Source: Gloeophyllum trabeum ATCC 11539 (Eukaryota; Basidiomycota; Agaricomycetes; Gloeophyllales; Gloeophyllaceae). From it: a stretch of DNA of 64,000 nucleotides. Made by a program: the position numbers and the translations under genes. Location of the stretch: assembly GCF_000344685.1 (NCBI RefSeq), contig NW_006920413.1:253154-317153 (forward strand). The letters are read 5' to 3'. Below are positions 42,870 through 55,389 of this stretch, in pieces (the stretch's first letter is position 1; the number at the start of each line of letters is the position of its first letter). The notes below the pieces were generated by a model that was not told where the DNA came from, did not search any database, and worked only from the letters and a program-made list of their open reading frames with translations.

Positions 42870-45800
42870 ATGTCCACAAGGCAAAACAAAAAGCGCAAGG
42901 CCCGCAACAGCATGAACCGCGAGAGGACCGTCACCACGCTTGCCGAGGACCCAAATACCACTTTTCTCGTTCCGACGCCCTCAGAGGACCCTCCCAAATC
43001 GGCTGTCTCTGTCCCGAGTCCTTTCACTGGTCAAGGTCAAAATAGCGGCTTTCAGATGGTGCCGCCCAACTTTTCTGGATATCCTAACAACTACATGCCT
43101 TCTATGCCTCCGCCCGTCGGGACTCCTTTTCAGTACTATCCACAACAACAGCAAAACGTGCAGCTTCCACCTGGCAAAAATGATCTTGAGATTCTTGAGA
43201 AGCTCAAGGATATGATCAAGAATAACCAGCACGATGTTTTCAAACCCATTCCTAACCCGGCTGCGCTGGCGAGCATTTACATGGGGCCACGTACTGGAAC
43301 GACATCGGTGTCTCAGGTGCCCCCTCATCCGGAGCAGATTCCGACGGATCTTGTTGGTACTCCTGTGATGAGTCACTCAAACGGAGCAGCCGGGAACGTT
43401 GCGACCAGACCTCGTAGCGAGTCTTGGGATAAGAAGCCCAGCGCTCAGACACCTGTGAGCGCCACGTCATCCATCAATAATGTCCTGGAGGTTCAGGTTG
43501 CAATGTCTCTTTGGATCGCTGACGTCTTCGTGTGTATATAGGGTATGCCTCAATTGGCCAACGACAAGAATGAAGTGGTGAGATCTGGAAATGAGCTGCC
43601 TCCGGACTCCAAGCCTGAAGTACTTGGTGCTCGTCATGATCGACCTCCGTCAAGCCATTCTCTAAGACCGGACCGGTCAATGGATGCCCGCTCCACGCTT
43701 GACAGGCCTTTGCCTGCCGAGAAAGGAAGAGGGGATCCTTCAGGCGATACAACGTCACTCAACAACGGTAAGGATGATGCTCGACCTGATGGCAAACAGC
43801 AATGGAGCCAGCCATACGGACAAGATGACAGACGTGGACGGCCTGAAGCCGACCGTCCGCCCTCATCCCTCAATCGCGCTCCTTCTGATCGGTCTGTTGG
43901 CAACGACTCTCGTGGCCCCCCGCCGCGAGACCAGAGGTTCTTCGACCGAGACAGAGACAGGGACAGAGATATCAGGGATCGAGAGAGGGACCGCGACTTC
44001 GACCGTGATCGTCGCACGGATACCTATCGTCCTATGCGAGATGAGAGGCGTCCCGACGATCGTCCTAGGGCGCCACCCGAGGCAAGTAATGGAAACGGCA
44101 ATGCGAGAAGGCCTCCTCCCCCTGAAGATCGGCACTACGAGCCTCGTCGCTCGGATCCTCCTCCACCTCCGCGTCGGTACGATGCAAAGCCTTCAGATGA
44201 TGCTATGGTAGTAGATAAGCCGCCTTCTGCTGTTTCAAGGCCCGCATTACCAGATGATCGCGGTGCGCGTCTTCCGGGTCCTGATGATCGACCTATGCGT
44301 CCACCCTCCGGTGATGCTCGTGATGTTCGTGCTGCTCCTCCTGCTCGTGTGCCTCCATCTCCCAAGATTTCCGAAGCTCGGCCTGCTGCTGGAAGTCTTG
44401 ATGCTCGTCCTGTGAGACCTGTAGACGACCGTCGCGGGCCTCCTCAGGAACGTGATGCCCCTAGACCCGCTCCTGATTCTGTGAGACCTGATGACCGTGG
44501 TAATAGAGCTGTTCCTCCTCTTGCTGACAGTCGTGCTGTGCCTCCCCGCTCTGTACCTCCCGTTGACGAGCAGGTTAGCAAGAACCCCTCATTACCGGAC
44601 CGTGTAGTTGGGCATTCTACCTCGGCACGGGAGCCGGATGACCGCCCTTCGCGTCCTGTCCCAGTGCCACCAAGGCCAACTGATGTTGCAGATGCAAGGG
44701 CGGCGGCTCGACGCCCTCCTCCAGATGATCGCGCACCTCGTCCTTCCATTTCCGCAGCTGACCGTGACCGTCCTCCACCACGCTCTGGTGTAAGACCTCT
44801 CGATGATACTCCTCGTCGGCCGCCGCCTGCTAGCGATCGGACTATTCCTCCGCCCATAGACGAAAGGCGCGGACGTCCTGGGCCACCCCCTGGTGGTGAT
44901 CGATACAGACCATCCCCGCCTCCAGCAGACAGGATGCCGCCGCCTCGTCCTCCTCGTGGGGCAAGCCCTCCTCGTAGGTCTCCGCCTCCTCTACCTCGTG
45001 ATGATGTCCGCCCAAAGCTCGAGCCACGATCGCCTTCTCCTCGTCGTTTGCTGCCCCCACCTGCACGGGACTACAGGCCTCTTCCTCGCAACGTTTCTAG
45101 GGAGAGGCCCGATGTAAGGCCTCCTCCCTCCCGTGCTGACCTGGACAGGTCGTATGATGATCGCCGCTCAGATATCATGGACGTTGATCCTCCTCCCGGA
45201 GGCCGTGCGCCTTACCGCCGGAGTCCTCCGCCTCTCGATCGTCCACCTGCGCAGCGGGCATCGTGGACACGAGAACCACCTCCCCCGGTTGTTACCGATG
45301 ACCCTGTGCGACGCTTTGCTCCTGAGCCAAGGCGAGAGTATTACGAGGATAGCAGAGATTGGTCCTACAGAGATGCAAGAGATCCTGACTGGGAAAGCAA
45401 ATCAACTGGATGGGAGAGAACGAGTTCTGCAGCGGCTCCGCCACCGCCAGCGCGAGAGTATGATAGAGACCGTGCTTTCTATGGTCGAGAGTCTCCCCCT
45501 CCTGCAAGGCCTCCTTACGAGCGAGACCGTAGAGCGTATTCGCCTCCGCCCGTAGCGTCTCGTGCAGAGCCTATGCGTCCGCCTTTGGCTTCGAGGTTGC
45601 CTGATGCTTATCCAGAGGACAGAGGCGGCTATGCTCCTAGGGACTTCGATCGACCACCTTATCGAGAACCCAGTCCTCCGCCATTCTCTCGCGTTAGGCC
45701 GCGTAGCCCAAGCCCAGTGCGTCGTCTCGCTGGTCCCGTGGATGACCTACGGCCTCCACCGTACAAGAGGTCCCGTGATGAACCCTATAGCACCGGTTCA

Positions 45801-46112
45801 GGCATATACTCGCCTCCCCGACGGGACCCCTTGGTATCATCCTCTGAATACGCGTCTAGGGCGGCAACGCCGCCTCCCACGACTAGCGCGAGTTACTACG
45901 ACCGCCCTGTGGGATACGCTTCAGGCGGCCCTCCACGAGATCGCGAATACGTGCGCGAGAGGACACTGACGGATCCCGTCAGATATAACTCATACGACAG
46001 GCGGGCTCCTCCCCCACCTAGATCTCCTCCCCCTTACGCTGGTAGGCCGTATCCTCCTGATCCGAGGGACGATAGACGATACCCGACTCTTGGAAGTTCT
46101 GGTCGCCCATGA
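42870..46112 (+). CDS. Large Pro/Arg/Asp-rich disordered protein, two exons
   Basis: Exon 1 runs 42870 to 43490 (or 43496) and exon 2 43542-46112; either donor keeps the frame, giving about 1,064 residues. The N-terminus is basic (TRQNKKRKAR) and contains an ordered helix-forming block NDLEILEKLKDMIKNNQHDV followed by FKPIPNPAALASIYMG. The rest is low complexity. It has an alternating RDRDRD/RERDRD stretch near residues 335-360 and many PPP, RPPPP and DDR repeats. Such RD/RE-rich and Pro-rich proteins are often nuclear RNA-processing or transcription factors, but I do not recognise this one and no RNA-binding domain is visible. The short N-terminal block is the likely conserved part. Confidence 0.75.
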
Positions 46113-46439
46113 TCCTAATTATCGTGCGTATACTTTCCTCTTTGCACGTCTCTCGAGATTGATTTCGTCGCCTAGTATGCTAGCGATCTACTTCTTGAAT
46201 TCAAAATGAATATCTGTAGTTGATATCTATGAGAACCTTTGATTTCTCGTATATGCAGACCGTGAATATGCCTTGACACGAATCGCTTCATTGTACCATG
46301 TTATCAGAGTGCTGCAATGTACATAGTTGAATCAAAGTCCAATGACTGCTGGTCCGTCGCTGGGCGTAAGATCAGGACCTTCTGCGGTTATCTAGTCCTG
46401 ACGTCCAATAATATGTGCACTCCGATATTACAACCTTGA
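46113..46439. other. Convergent 3' intergenic spacer
   Basis: About 330 bp between two convergent genes; no gene, only terminator-side sequence. Confidence 0.5.
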
Positions 46440-47635
46440 TTAATAATCGAGGACCGCGGGTAACTTCACTCCTCCCGGCTTCAACTTGTTGAAGTCCTCT
46501 TCAACGCCCTCCTCAACGTCGGGGAAGGGACCCATGGGCGTGATGGCCTTAGGGTTGATGTCGTAGTGACTCTTGGTATACTGTTCTTCCACTAATCAGC
46601 AATTAGGACCTTGTCGAAGTCCACCCTGCACTCACGTTCTCCTTGATGTGCAAGAAATCCGTAGTATCCCTGAAAGCCGGGACATTCCAATACAGATTCT
46701 TTAGCCAGTTATTGATGACGGGGTAGTTATGCCGGATCGTCCCTATGTTGCACTTGAAGTGCTGCACGTACACCGTGTCAAACCGGACCACGGTCGCATA
46801 CAGCCGGATATCCAGCTCAGTCAGCGTTTTGCCCAGCACGTATGGACCGCTGTTGCTCGCGATCAGCTCCTCCACTTTGTTCAGCGCAGCGAAGGGCGCG
46901 ATGACGTTCTTGTCGTACTCTTGCTGAGAATTGGCGAAGCCGGCTTTGTACACGCCGGTGTTGAGGTCGCGCTGCATCCAGTCGGATATGCTGTCGATCT
47001 GCGCGCGGAGAGCTTCGGGGTACAAGTCGATCTTGGCGTGTTCCTCGTCCAGGAGGGAGTTGAACGCAGTCGGCAGCCAGCGGAGGAGTTCGGCTGATTC
47101 CTGGGCATAACTCAATATACCCGTGCGCTCAGTAAAGGTCTGTGTCACTCACATTGTTGACGATCGTCCCCGTCTTCTTGTCCCACAGCAGCGGCACACT
47201 ATACCGCCCCTTATACTCCTTATCCGCCCTGAAGTACACCTCATGCAGATACTCGCTCCCGAATAGCTTGTCCACCGTCGCGCGGGGGTACTCGTCGGCG
47301 CTGCCGGGGAACCGCCATCCCGGCCAGCCCTTCTCGTCCCCTTTCGGGTACGGCTTGACGATGCTGACGTCGATGAAGTCCGTGAGGCCCTTGATGTGCC
47401 GCACGAGGTTCGCGCGGTGCGCGAAGGGGCAGAAGAGGCCGATGTACAGGTGGTAGCGGCCTGTCTCTGGGGGGAAGGGCCCGTCGGGCGAGATGACGCC
47501 GTGCCAGCCGTCTGCCGTCCCGAGCTCGTGGATATTTGTCGCGGCAGAGCTCATGCTCGCGTACTGGGGATGTATCTGGCGTCTTATTGCGTAGGGTAAC
47601 TGACGGGCGGCCTGTGTCAATTGCAAAGGGCGCAT
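46440..47635 (-). CDS. ECM4: Glutathionyl-hydroquinone reductase / Xi-class (omega-like) glutathione transferase, three exons
   Basis: Exons 47635-47153, 47100-46636 and 46580-46440 give 362 residues. The thioredoxin-fold half has the catalytic Cys in GLFCPFAHRANL. The strand SVPLLWDKKTGTIVNNES supplies the cis-Pro and glutathione-binding ES. The helical half contains LDIRLYATVVRFD, and the C-terminal motif YTKSHYDINPKAITPMGP is diagnostic of the ECM4/GS-HQR family. These enzymes use glutathione to reduce glutathionyl-hydroquinones and are active on lignin-related quinones in white-rot fungi. A basic N-terminal extension of about 27 residues before MSSAATN may be a mitochondrial presequence; an internal start at MSSAATN is possible. 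Confidence 0.92.
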
Positions 47636-47760
47636 ATACGGACTCTACGACATACCTGCGTGTTTAAATGTGCTCTGTGGCGCCCTTACGATAGATCCTT
47701 GTCAGCCTCGCCGCTTCTAACGCACGGCTGACCGATGCCATCCTCTGCTGACGACAGAGT

Positions 47761-47931
47761 ATGGCGTCAACCGAGGAGCTCGAAGCTCAGTTCGCTCTCG
47801 ACGACCAGCCAAACATCAAGAGCTCTTCTTCGCAGTCTCAAGCATCTTGTCTGGAATGTAATGTCCTCGGTTTGTTGACTATGCCAGTCTCAAGTCTCAA
47901 GACGTGGAAAGGAGTTAGAGGTAGGACATGA
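47761..47931 (+). CDS. Small hypothetical ORF, 56 aa, divergent from the GST gene
   Basis: The ATG at 47761 opens MASTEELEAQFALDD with acidic, Ser/Gln-rich sequence, then a CLEC pair, and stops at 47929-47931. It starts about 125 bp from the divergent GST gene, so a shared promoter would fit. The N-terminal part looks like real coding sequence, but the frame ends soon and no continuing exon was identified. It may be the first exon of a gene whose remainder has decayed, or a chance ORF. Confidence 0.3.
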   Translation: MASTEELEAQFALDDQPNIKSSSSQSQASCLECNVLGLLTMPVSSLKTWKGVRGRT

Positions 47932-48431
47932 GGACGACTGTAAAAGACGACCACGACTAACAGGGATAACATGTACAGCGGCTGAGAGTAGGACAGAAAG
48001 GAGCTGCAAGAGATTCTTTAACTCAGTACTAAAACCATTGACGGCACTGGTGGTCCTAAGGAAGAAAGGAATACGTTTCCTATCGTCGTTTATAGCTCAC
48101 GTTTCACGCCGCGCATACAGATCATGATACATGTAGGTCTCATATGATATCTCCTACAATTCGGCCTATTCACAAGTAAGTAGAGTATGGCAAATAAAAG
48201 GACAGTACAGAAAAGTGAAGACTGGAGGTGCCAAAAGGTCGATTATACGGCTCGGAAGGGACAGGGCAAATACAGGACGGGCTGGCATGAGGGGCGACAG
48301 CCGGAGGACATCACTGTTGTTGGCGGTGAAAATGCAATGCATATAGGGATGTAGGGCTGCCGGGTGCACGGTAGACATACCGCATAGAGGACGCACGCTT
48401 AGGGTTTTCGAGCAAGGGCAAAATGAGCGTT
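47932..48431. other. Intergenic, 3' flank of the PWWP gene
   Basis: No gene recognised. Confidence 0.4.
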
Positions 48432-49973
48432 TTATTCTGCCATGGAGACATCACCCTGCTCCGTCACAGCAGAGACATCGCCTGCTGCCGCCTCCGCCGG
48501 AGCCTCTTCCTTGGGCTTTTCCGTTGACTCGACGTCCATCTCGTTGGCTTTCTCTTCCACGGCTGGGGCTGCCTCGGGCTCCGCAGCAGGAGCAGGGCCC
48601 TCCGCCGTGTCGACCTGCATCTTCTCGGAGCCCTCTTCCTTCGCCTCTTCCTTCGCAGCTTCTGCTTTCGGCGCCTCGCTCTCCTCCTTTTCCTCCTTCT
48701 TGGCCGGGGTCGTGCCGTTGGGTCCGGCAGGTTTCTCCTTCTTAGCGTCCAGGATTTCGTGCCACTTGTCAACAAGAACCTTCGCGCGTTCGCGGAACTT
48801 GAATTCGTCGTCTCGGGGAACTTGCTCAGTCTTTAATGCGTGTATGTGGCGCATAACTTTGCCGATCTTGGAGAATTGCAGATATTCGAGCGTCATGTTG
48901 TCGTAGGTCTCGACAGTAGTGAATAGCTTGTCCAAGTCGGGCATTTCCTGTTTATTGGGCTCATCAGTAACCATCAATACATGCGAAACGCGGCGCTAAC
49001 CTCAGGCTTGGGAGTAGCTTTAGTATTTAAGAAGGCCTTTTGCAGCTTATGTCTCCAATCCTTGACTTTCGTAGCCTCCGGATCGTTCGTTAGTGCAGCT
49101 GTGTCGATAGGAACCATATTGCGTTCAAATCACAGTTATTGCGGACTGTTTTCAGGGGCAAAACTCACAATCGGCCTCGTCCTCCTCCCGCTTGCTCCTC
49201 TTCGTGGGTGGCGCTGACTCTTCCTTGCCTCTCGAGGCATGAGCATCTGCGTCGGCACCACCTTCGTCTTCAGATTCGACCATTGCATTGGATTTAGTGC
49301 CGTTCTTCTTTCTCCCGCCCGTGGCCTTCTTCTTAGCGGGCGTCTCTGAGGGCTCCTTCTTCGCCTTGGACTTGGCCTTGGACTTTGCAGGCGTCTCCAT
49401 CTCCCTCTTTCGCTTCTTGGGCTTCGGCTTCTTCTCCCCGTCCTCGTCTTCGCCGACCTCGCTCTCCAGCTGGTCGACTTCCGCCTCTGCCTCGTACTGT
49501 TCGTACTCCGCACGCGCGTTCTCACGCTCCTCCTCCCATTTTTCGGGGTTCAGGGCCGTCTTGTACCCGATGAGCAGGTCCCCCGACTTTTTGTGCGGCT
49601 CGGAGATGTACGCCTCGATCTCGTGCTTCTGCAGCCGCGAGATGTCCTTGGGCACTATCCACGCGCTGGTGCCACCGCGGTGAGCCGCCACGAGCACGCA
49701 GGAAACGCGGGCAACACTCACTAATCGCCGGCTGGGAAGAAGCGCACGCAGTAGAACGTGCTCTTTTTCCCCTGTGGCCGCTCCTTGGCGACGGTGGGCG
49801 GGACGGTGTCCGGGTCGACGACCTGCGCGCTACGCGTCAGCGCACGCAGCGGACACGTAACGGGCGGCGCAACTCACCATGCCGGGCCATGCAGGGTACC
49901 CGCGCACCTTGGCGAGGACGATGTCGCGCGGCGAGTAGCTCTGCTCGTGCTCGGTCTTGCCTTTCTTTGCCAT
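48432..49973 (-). CDS. PWWP-domain chromatin protein, five exons
   Basis: Exons 49973-49878, 49822-49722, 49665-49169, 49098-49001 and 48947-48432 give 435 residues. The PWWP domain spans residues about 15-85: it opens RDIVLAKVRGYPAWPGM (the PWWP-type motif is PAWP) and continues with TFYCVRFFPAGDYAW. Next come acidic and Lys-rich linkers with nuclear-localisation-type KPKKRKRE stretches. A helical domain (residues about 260-345, DLDKLFTTVETYDNMTLEYL and KIGKVMRHIHAL) resembles the TFIIS N-terminal/LEDGF integrase-binding fold. The tail is Ala/Glu-rich. PWWP domains bind methylated histone H3K36 nucleosomes; the helical domain recruits partner proteins. It may correspond to the LEDGF/HDGF- or Ioc4-type group; the exact orthologue is not assigned. 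Confidence 0.88.
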
Positions 49974-51491
49974 TGTGTGCGATGGAAAATCGACGCGTCG
50001 GGCGGCGGCGGCGGCGGCGGCGGCTGAAGCAAGAGATGGAGGAAGAACGAAGGTCGGCCCAAGCGAGCGTCGCGAAAGGTCAACTTGCAAGGTTCAGATC
50101 GGCAACATCCGGCAGGCTTTGGCGAGTTTGTACGCTTTCTCACGCGAACGCGACTTCACTCGGGGTCCCGATAAACAAGCATTTGTATATTTCAGGAGGC
50201 TACGTACAGGGAGAATAGTATATTGGAGTGTACATGCAAGGCGCCAGTGCGTCGGCGAAGGCGGAGAGCAGAAAACCCAGCAAGAAATGGACAAAAGCAA
50301 GAGGAAATGGGGTGGAAGCTCAGGACATCAAGCAGAACTTGCTGGTCGCTGTGGGGCGAGATACCGGCCAAGGCAGGTTTGCTGAGGGCTATACACGCCA
50401 GGAGGTCCTGTAAACCCTGCAGGAGGACGGCAAGACAGTCGTGGCCACTGTCTACCGCGTTGAACCTAGGAGCAAGGAATATATCTTTAGTAGCTATGTG
50501 ATATGACATGTCCTTACCGACGAGATAGTCTCCTTATGATGAGACTCGGATGGGCTAGTTTATTCCAACGGTATCATGTTGGCGGGGACTCGGGAGTCGG
50601 GAGGCACCTGCAGCTTAACTCGACAAAGTATCATGATGCGCAGCTTATTCTCTCCGAAGCCGTAGTCAGAGGTTGCTTGTCGAATAACGTCGGGCGAAGC
50701 CTGTACAGTCGTCCAGTTACAGAACCATAAAGCGCTCGAGGCCGGGAACCACATTGGCAAGGACAATTCACGTCGAGGGAGCCTGGTCCGAAAGCGTCTT
50801 CAGCTAGTTCCAGCACCGCATAAAGGCCGAGTGGTCAGGTCGTTAACATCATAGGCATGTTCCCTACGAGTTCCAATGCACGAGTGAGGCCTTCCGGGGG
50901 GGAGGGGGATCTTCGTGAAGGTTGCGACGCGCATGCGCGCAATAGCATATCTTTGCCACAAGCCCGGTGTGTCAGACTCACAAATCGTGCATAGGATAAT
51001 CAGTTGTGCGGTGAATCGCAACATCTTCGGGCGTAGCAGAAGAGCACTGGGGGCTATCGAGGGAGAGGTGGAAGAAATCGGGATGGGACTGTCAAATGTC
51101 ATAGCTCGAACCAACTTTACTTGATTGTGGCGGGTGGCGCTTATCCCTCTACATCAAAGTGTTTTGTATCAACTGCTACTTCTCGTTTGCGTGAAGAAAC
51201 CAAGAAAACCGGCATGGCCGAAGGCCTAATCAGCAGCAAGTGTTTTTTGTGAAAGAGTTGAATTGAACCACTTTCGGGAGCCCTCACACGCGAGATACCC
51301 GACCCGAGGTAGAGATAAGAGGGCCACCCTAGGGCCTGAAACGAATCATGTTCACAAGTATTACAACAGGGTAGATAGATAGTCCATTCCGTATCTGAAG
51401 GGAGTATGATCAAGGAGACGCAACAGCGTTTATTCCATAGCTTCTGGATAATCACAGGAAAAGAAACTGGCATTCGAAAGGAGCGACGGGC
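49974..51491. other. Intergenic, no gene recognised
   Basis: About 1.5 kb with only short frames. A GGC/GCC trinucleotide run (about nine units, 49995-50022) lies just upstream of the PWWP gene start, within its leader or promoter. A G-rich tract occurs near 50895. Confidence 0.4.
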
Positions 51492-52452
51492 TTAGGCTTG
51501 GGTGGCCGGGGCAGGAGAGGGAGCGGTCTTAGCATCCACAGCCTCAACCTTCTCGTCGGTGTACTGGGGCGGCGGGACGAGGAGGTCCTCGGCATCCTGC
51601 TCGTAAACGATCTCGTACTCGTACTCCTCGGGCTCCCTCCGCCCTTTGATCAGGCGATAGGTGACGAGGGTCATCACCCAAATCATGCGGAAGATAACAC
51701 CGATACCACAACCTGATAAACACAAGAATCAGGACTATCCATCGCGATCAACCTGAACATACGTACCGAGAACAAAGGCGACGGCGCGGCCCTCCCAGGG
51801 CCCGAGGCTCATGAGCGCGCGGTGGATCCTCTTCAAGAAGGACGAGCTGCGGCACCTCATGACGCGGTGTCCAGGGAACACGATCCTTCCTTTGGGCTCC
51901 TCGGGCTGGGGGCCGGGCGCCTGCTCCTCCTCAACGGCCTCGACCGGCTTGAGGGTAGGCTCCTTCTCCACCCACCCCATCACCTTGAAGGTATTATTCC
52001 CGCCATCCTTCGCGGTTCCCATGTGGTGGGCGTGATGGAAGGGCCGGCCCTCGACGAGCGGCATCCCGAGCATCTTGCGGATCCCGTTGGACATCGCCAG
52101 CGCCTTCTCCCTCAGCTTGCCGCACAGGCGCTGGGGCCTGGCGTGCCTCTCTTTCCACTCGGTCGTGGCCATCAGCTGCGGCTTAGTGCCCATCTGCGCG
52201 AGTGCTATTTCCGGGTGGGCGTTCGTGGCGGCATGGCCGATGCGCAGAATACCTGGGCCGGAGGCGGAGAGCTCCTGATGCGAACTGACGACGACTACTC
52301 GAATGGGGCTGGCGCTGACTTGCTCTATAGCTGTAAAATAAGAGACGGTCGAACCGTTTGGTCAATCGTGCCCTGAGTATCTGTGCGATAGAGATATGCT
52401 CACCAAGCCCGGCGCCAGCGACGAGCAGAGTCAAAGCGGATGAAATTCTCAT
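51492..52452 (-). CDS. Signal-peptide membrane protein, three exons, unknown function
   Basis: Exons 52452-52404, 52330-51767 and 51712-51492 give 277 residues with closing phases. Exon 1 encodes a signal peptide (RISSALTLLVAGAGLA). The lumenal or extracellular part contains a His cluster (RPFHHAHHMG), a Pro/Glu-rich stretch and a basic block RVMRCRSSSFLKRIHR. A transmembrane helix follows near residues 195-222 (AVAFVLGCGIGVIFRMIWVM). The tail is acidic, with EEYEYEIVYEQDAEDLLVPP before the stop. This is a single-pass type I architecture. I do not recognise the family; proteins of this layout recur as hypothetical proteins in Agaricomycetes, so the resemblance gives no function. Confidence 0.75.
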
Positions 52453-54319
52453 GTACGATAAAGTTCGAGAAAGCTGCAGCAATAAACGTTTGTCCTAAGC
52501 TTTAGCAAAGGGAGCGGAATGGCGGTACTCACTGCTGTGTGGTGGTTATGGTCTGGCTGCCTGGAAGTGCTGCGCCTCAGCATGACAGTGTGCGCCACAT
52601 TTCTGAAGTCCGCCGGCAATCGCCGTGCTATGATTACAACTGCAACTGCTAACTTACTATAGCTACTGTATGTCATCTAGCTAGTCCTCCATCTTATTCC
52701 TCGAAATTCGACTCGAAACTGCTTGGATATGTTCAATTTTACCGATCTCGAGGTCTGTAAGGTAACGGTCTATGTAGGCAACTCACTTGAGAGCACTTAC
52801 GCCCTGCCTTCTGCTTAGGTAGTGTCCACTGTCAAAGTCTGTCATAGCTATCGCTAATCGGATTACAGAGCCACTTTCGACAAACCGTGAGTCACTTAGG
52901 AGTCTAAGAGTGTTCCGAGGTGTCCAACGTTGATACAGTGAGCGTAGAATCTCGAAACCGGCTTGGACACTGATGTCTGGCGCTCGTAATGACATCGATA
53001 CGTCGACTGAAGTTCTTAACTATAGCAATGTCTCCAAGGGATTCAGCCGGGCTGATATGATGGGTTGTATGTCTATATTCATCATTTGGTCGGTAGACGA
53101 CGCGAACTCTAGAGTTCTACGAAAAGTGTGTGTACTCCTCATCTACCCTATCCGTGACTCACTTAGTCGTGGCGCCTGGACAGCCCACGCAAGCGCTTTT
53201 CTGGACCCGACTATTGCTCCCCTCCCTGGATGCAGCATCTCCCACTAAATTTCTTACGACGATATTGATATATATATTGACTGACTCCTTCAGGATCCGC
53301 TAGATGCGGGACACGGATAATTCAAGAATTCTGCATCCGCCTAGGCTCCTCCATCGCAACATCAACCCTTCTGGTATACAAAGAGTCCGGGAATATCCCC
53401 CGCGATCGCCGTCTTTGCGCAGGGCAGTTAATGGGATGGGCTTCCATGACCTTTGTCACTCCATCCTTTTGTTCAGGCAACAAAGGCGTGCATCCTGGTA
53501 TACTATGATCACCAAGGATAATCTACCTGCGCAACCGCCACTTTACGCAACCCGCCACTTTACGCAACCGGCCACGGGTCGAATCTGCTTGACGTATCGA
53601 AGATATATGCCAAGCTGTGATTTCGGTGGGTTGATAAGTTTCTGGTTCCTTGAAATCTCGAGAACGTGGACATTGTCCTTGGTGCCTTTACTTTGTGCTG
53701 CTGTCGGCGATGCTTAGGGTCGATAATGAAAGAGATGCTGTTAGATCTCGTACAAAGAAAACACTGTATCGGGTATAGAGCGGTACATCTTCTCGACGAA
53801 CGCGCGGAGTTCAGATCACGATGGCTGGGATCGGCCAGTTCGGTTTGGACCTGTGGACTCCTATGTACGCCTTGAGATTTCCCTTCCTACACGGCGCTCA
53901 ACGCCATCCTGTTGATCGGGGCGAGCTGGGACAATAAGAGACTCCCCACTACATCACATTTTCCGAGAAAACGAGGCTTCGCTGTACAATTGACGCATCC
54001 AGATGAGTATTGCATCTCTCCTCGTTCCGAAGTACCCATCTCGGCTAACAATAAGGCGTGAGGCTCGTCCCGTGGAACAAGAGGATGCCCAAATATAGAC
54101 ATGGTGGCGGGAAGCAAACGAGGGGCCGTAGTTGCTCCTTCAGGCTGTCCATTTGTTTGTACGTTCTGGTGACATAGCTTGTACTTTCTCATAAGAGCAA
54201 CATGAAGCTGGAGCTTTAAGCCTAACCCCAAGACGCTGAGCGTCGACCGGATAGCATTCCACTCACTCACTTTACACGTCGCCTCTTTCTGCTGAATCCA
54301 CTCGTTCAAGTGCGTCTAG
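52453..54319. other. Gene-poor stretch with a short tandem repeat
   Basis: No gene recognised in about 1.9 kb. At about 53527-53575 a unit like ACGCAACCCGCCACTTT is repeated nearly three times. Frames up to 140 codons (53304-53717 and 53887-54309) have no domain. Confidence 0.4.
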
Positions 54320-55014
54320 ATGATGTCCACGCCGCTTTACCCGACTTTCAGTCCCGTCCCGACCAAGGTACGCTGGGTGTTTCATGCGGGTGGTATCACA
54401 GACTCACGTCAAATTAATCTAGCCCACTTCCAACCGCTCGAATAAACATAGACTATATATTGCCTACTACTCAGAGGGCAGGGCGCAGGGGGACGATGTG
54501 AAATACCACACCGCGCTCATTCTGGCACCGAAGAACCCAGACCCGCGGAAGGTGCAGACATGGCGGTATCATGTCAAGAACATTGACAGGGACGGGGACG
54601 ACATGTGGGTATACGAGGGGAAGCCGACCATGAACTCGGACCAGCGGATAGAGGCGATGACACTTCTGTGTAAAGTCGATGATGAGAATGTTTCGGGCCT
54701 CGGTCTCTCGATGCTCTTGCGAGAGATAGAGGTTGTCCAGGACGAACGGCGATGGTGCTCGCGGCACTGGGTATTCTCGGCGCTCCAGGTATGTTTCCTT
54801 CCTATGCCCTTGAGTGGGCTGATCTAGCTTACCTTTATTCCGGCAGATGCTGGTCGAGCGTCAGGTTATCCCCCAGCTACACATGGGCCCCAAGAGCATC
54901 TGGCAGAATGGATATCAATTCGCAAAGAGCGTCAGCACTGCGAAGTACCCTTTCTCCGTTCCTACGTGCGACGTCACCGGAAGGGAGATCAAATCCGAAA
55001 TGAACTGGTCATGA
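54320..55014 (+). CDS. DUF6914-like fungal protein, three exons
   Basis: Exons 54320-54367, 54423-54788 and 54847-55014 give 193 residues. Recognisable landmarks are LYIAYYSEG at the start of the domain, KYHTALILAPK, RYHVKNIDRDGDDMWVYEG, LLREIEVVQ, and RRWCSRHWVFSALQ near the end. This order of HxALLxxPK, YHVKN and W(x)CRxWV motifs is typical of a fungal family of unknown function, DUF6914. The catalytic role, if any, is unknown. I chose the acceptor at 54422 because it gives an open, in-phase join to the LYIAYY block; the nearer TAG at 54451 does not. Confidence 0.7.
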
Positions 55015-55389
55015 TTATATGACCACTGACGACCATTCGTCGCCAATTCCTCGCAGACACTCGCGGCAGGCCGCGACTGCAATATTTCGACGCGAAGACG
55101 GGCTTACCAGCGTATTGCCTCCGTCAACCGCCTCTTTCGACATCATGTCCCCGCATTGTATCGCTATTTATGACCTCTCATGTATACCTAATCGTCACGA
55201 CCGTACCTTAGAAGATTTTAATGATGTCCGTTCTTCGCTCATCGCTCTCGTTGTTATCGTCGTTGAATTTCGCTTGTGTATCGCATTGTATACCCACCGC
55301 GCGGGACACGGTACCTGCGTCGCTAAAATGATTCATCGTACATGGCGCCTCTATACATACAAATACAGCTTGTGACGAGCGCTGTGTTG

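Noticed and set aside
43634..45969. Several 60-175-codon frames on both strands in the Pro/Arg-rich gene
   Set aside because: They are alternative readings of the low-complexity sequence; only the 855-codon sense frame runs through.
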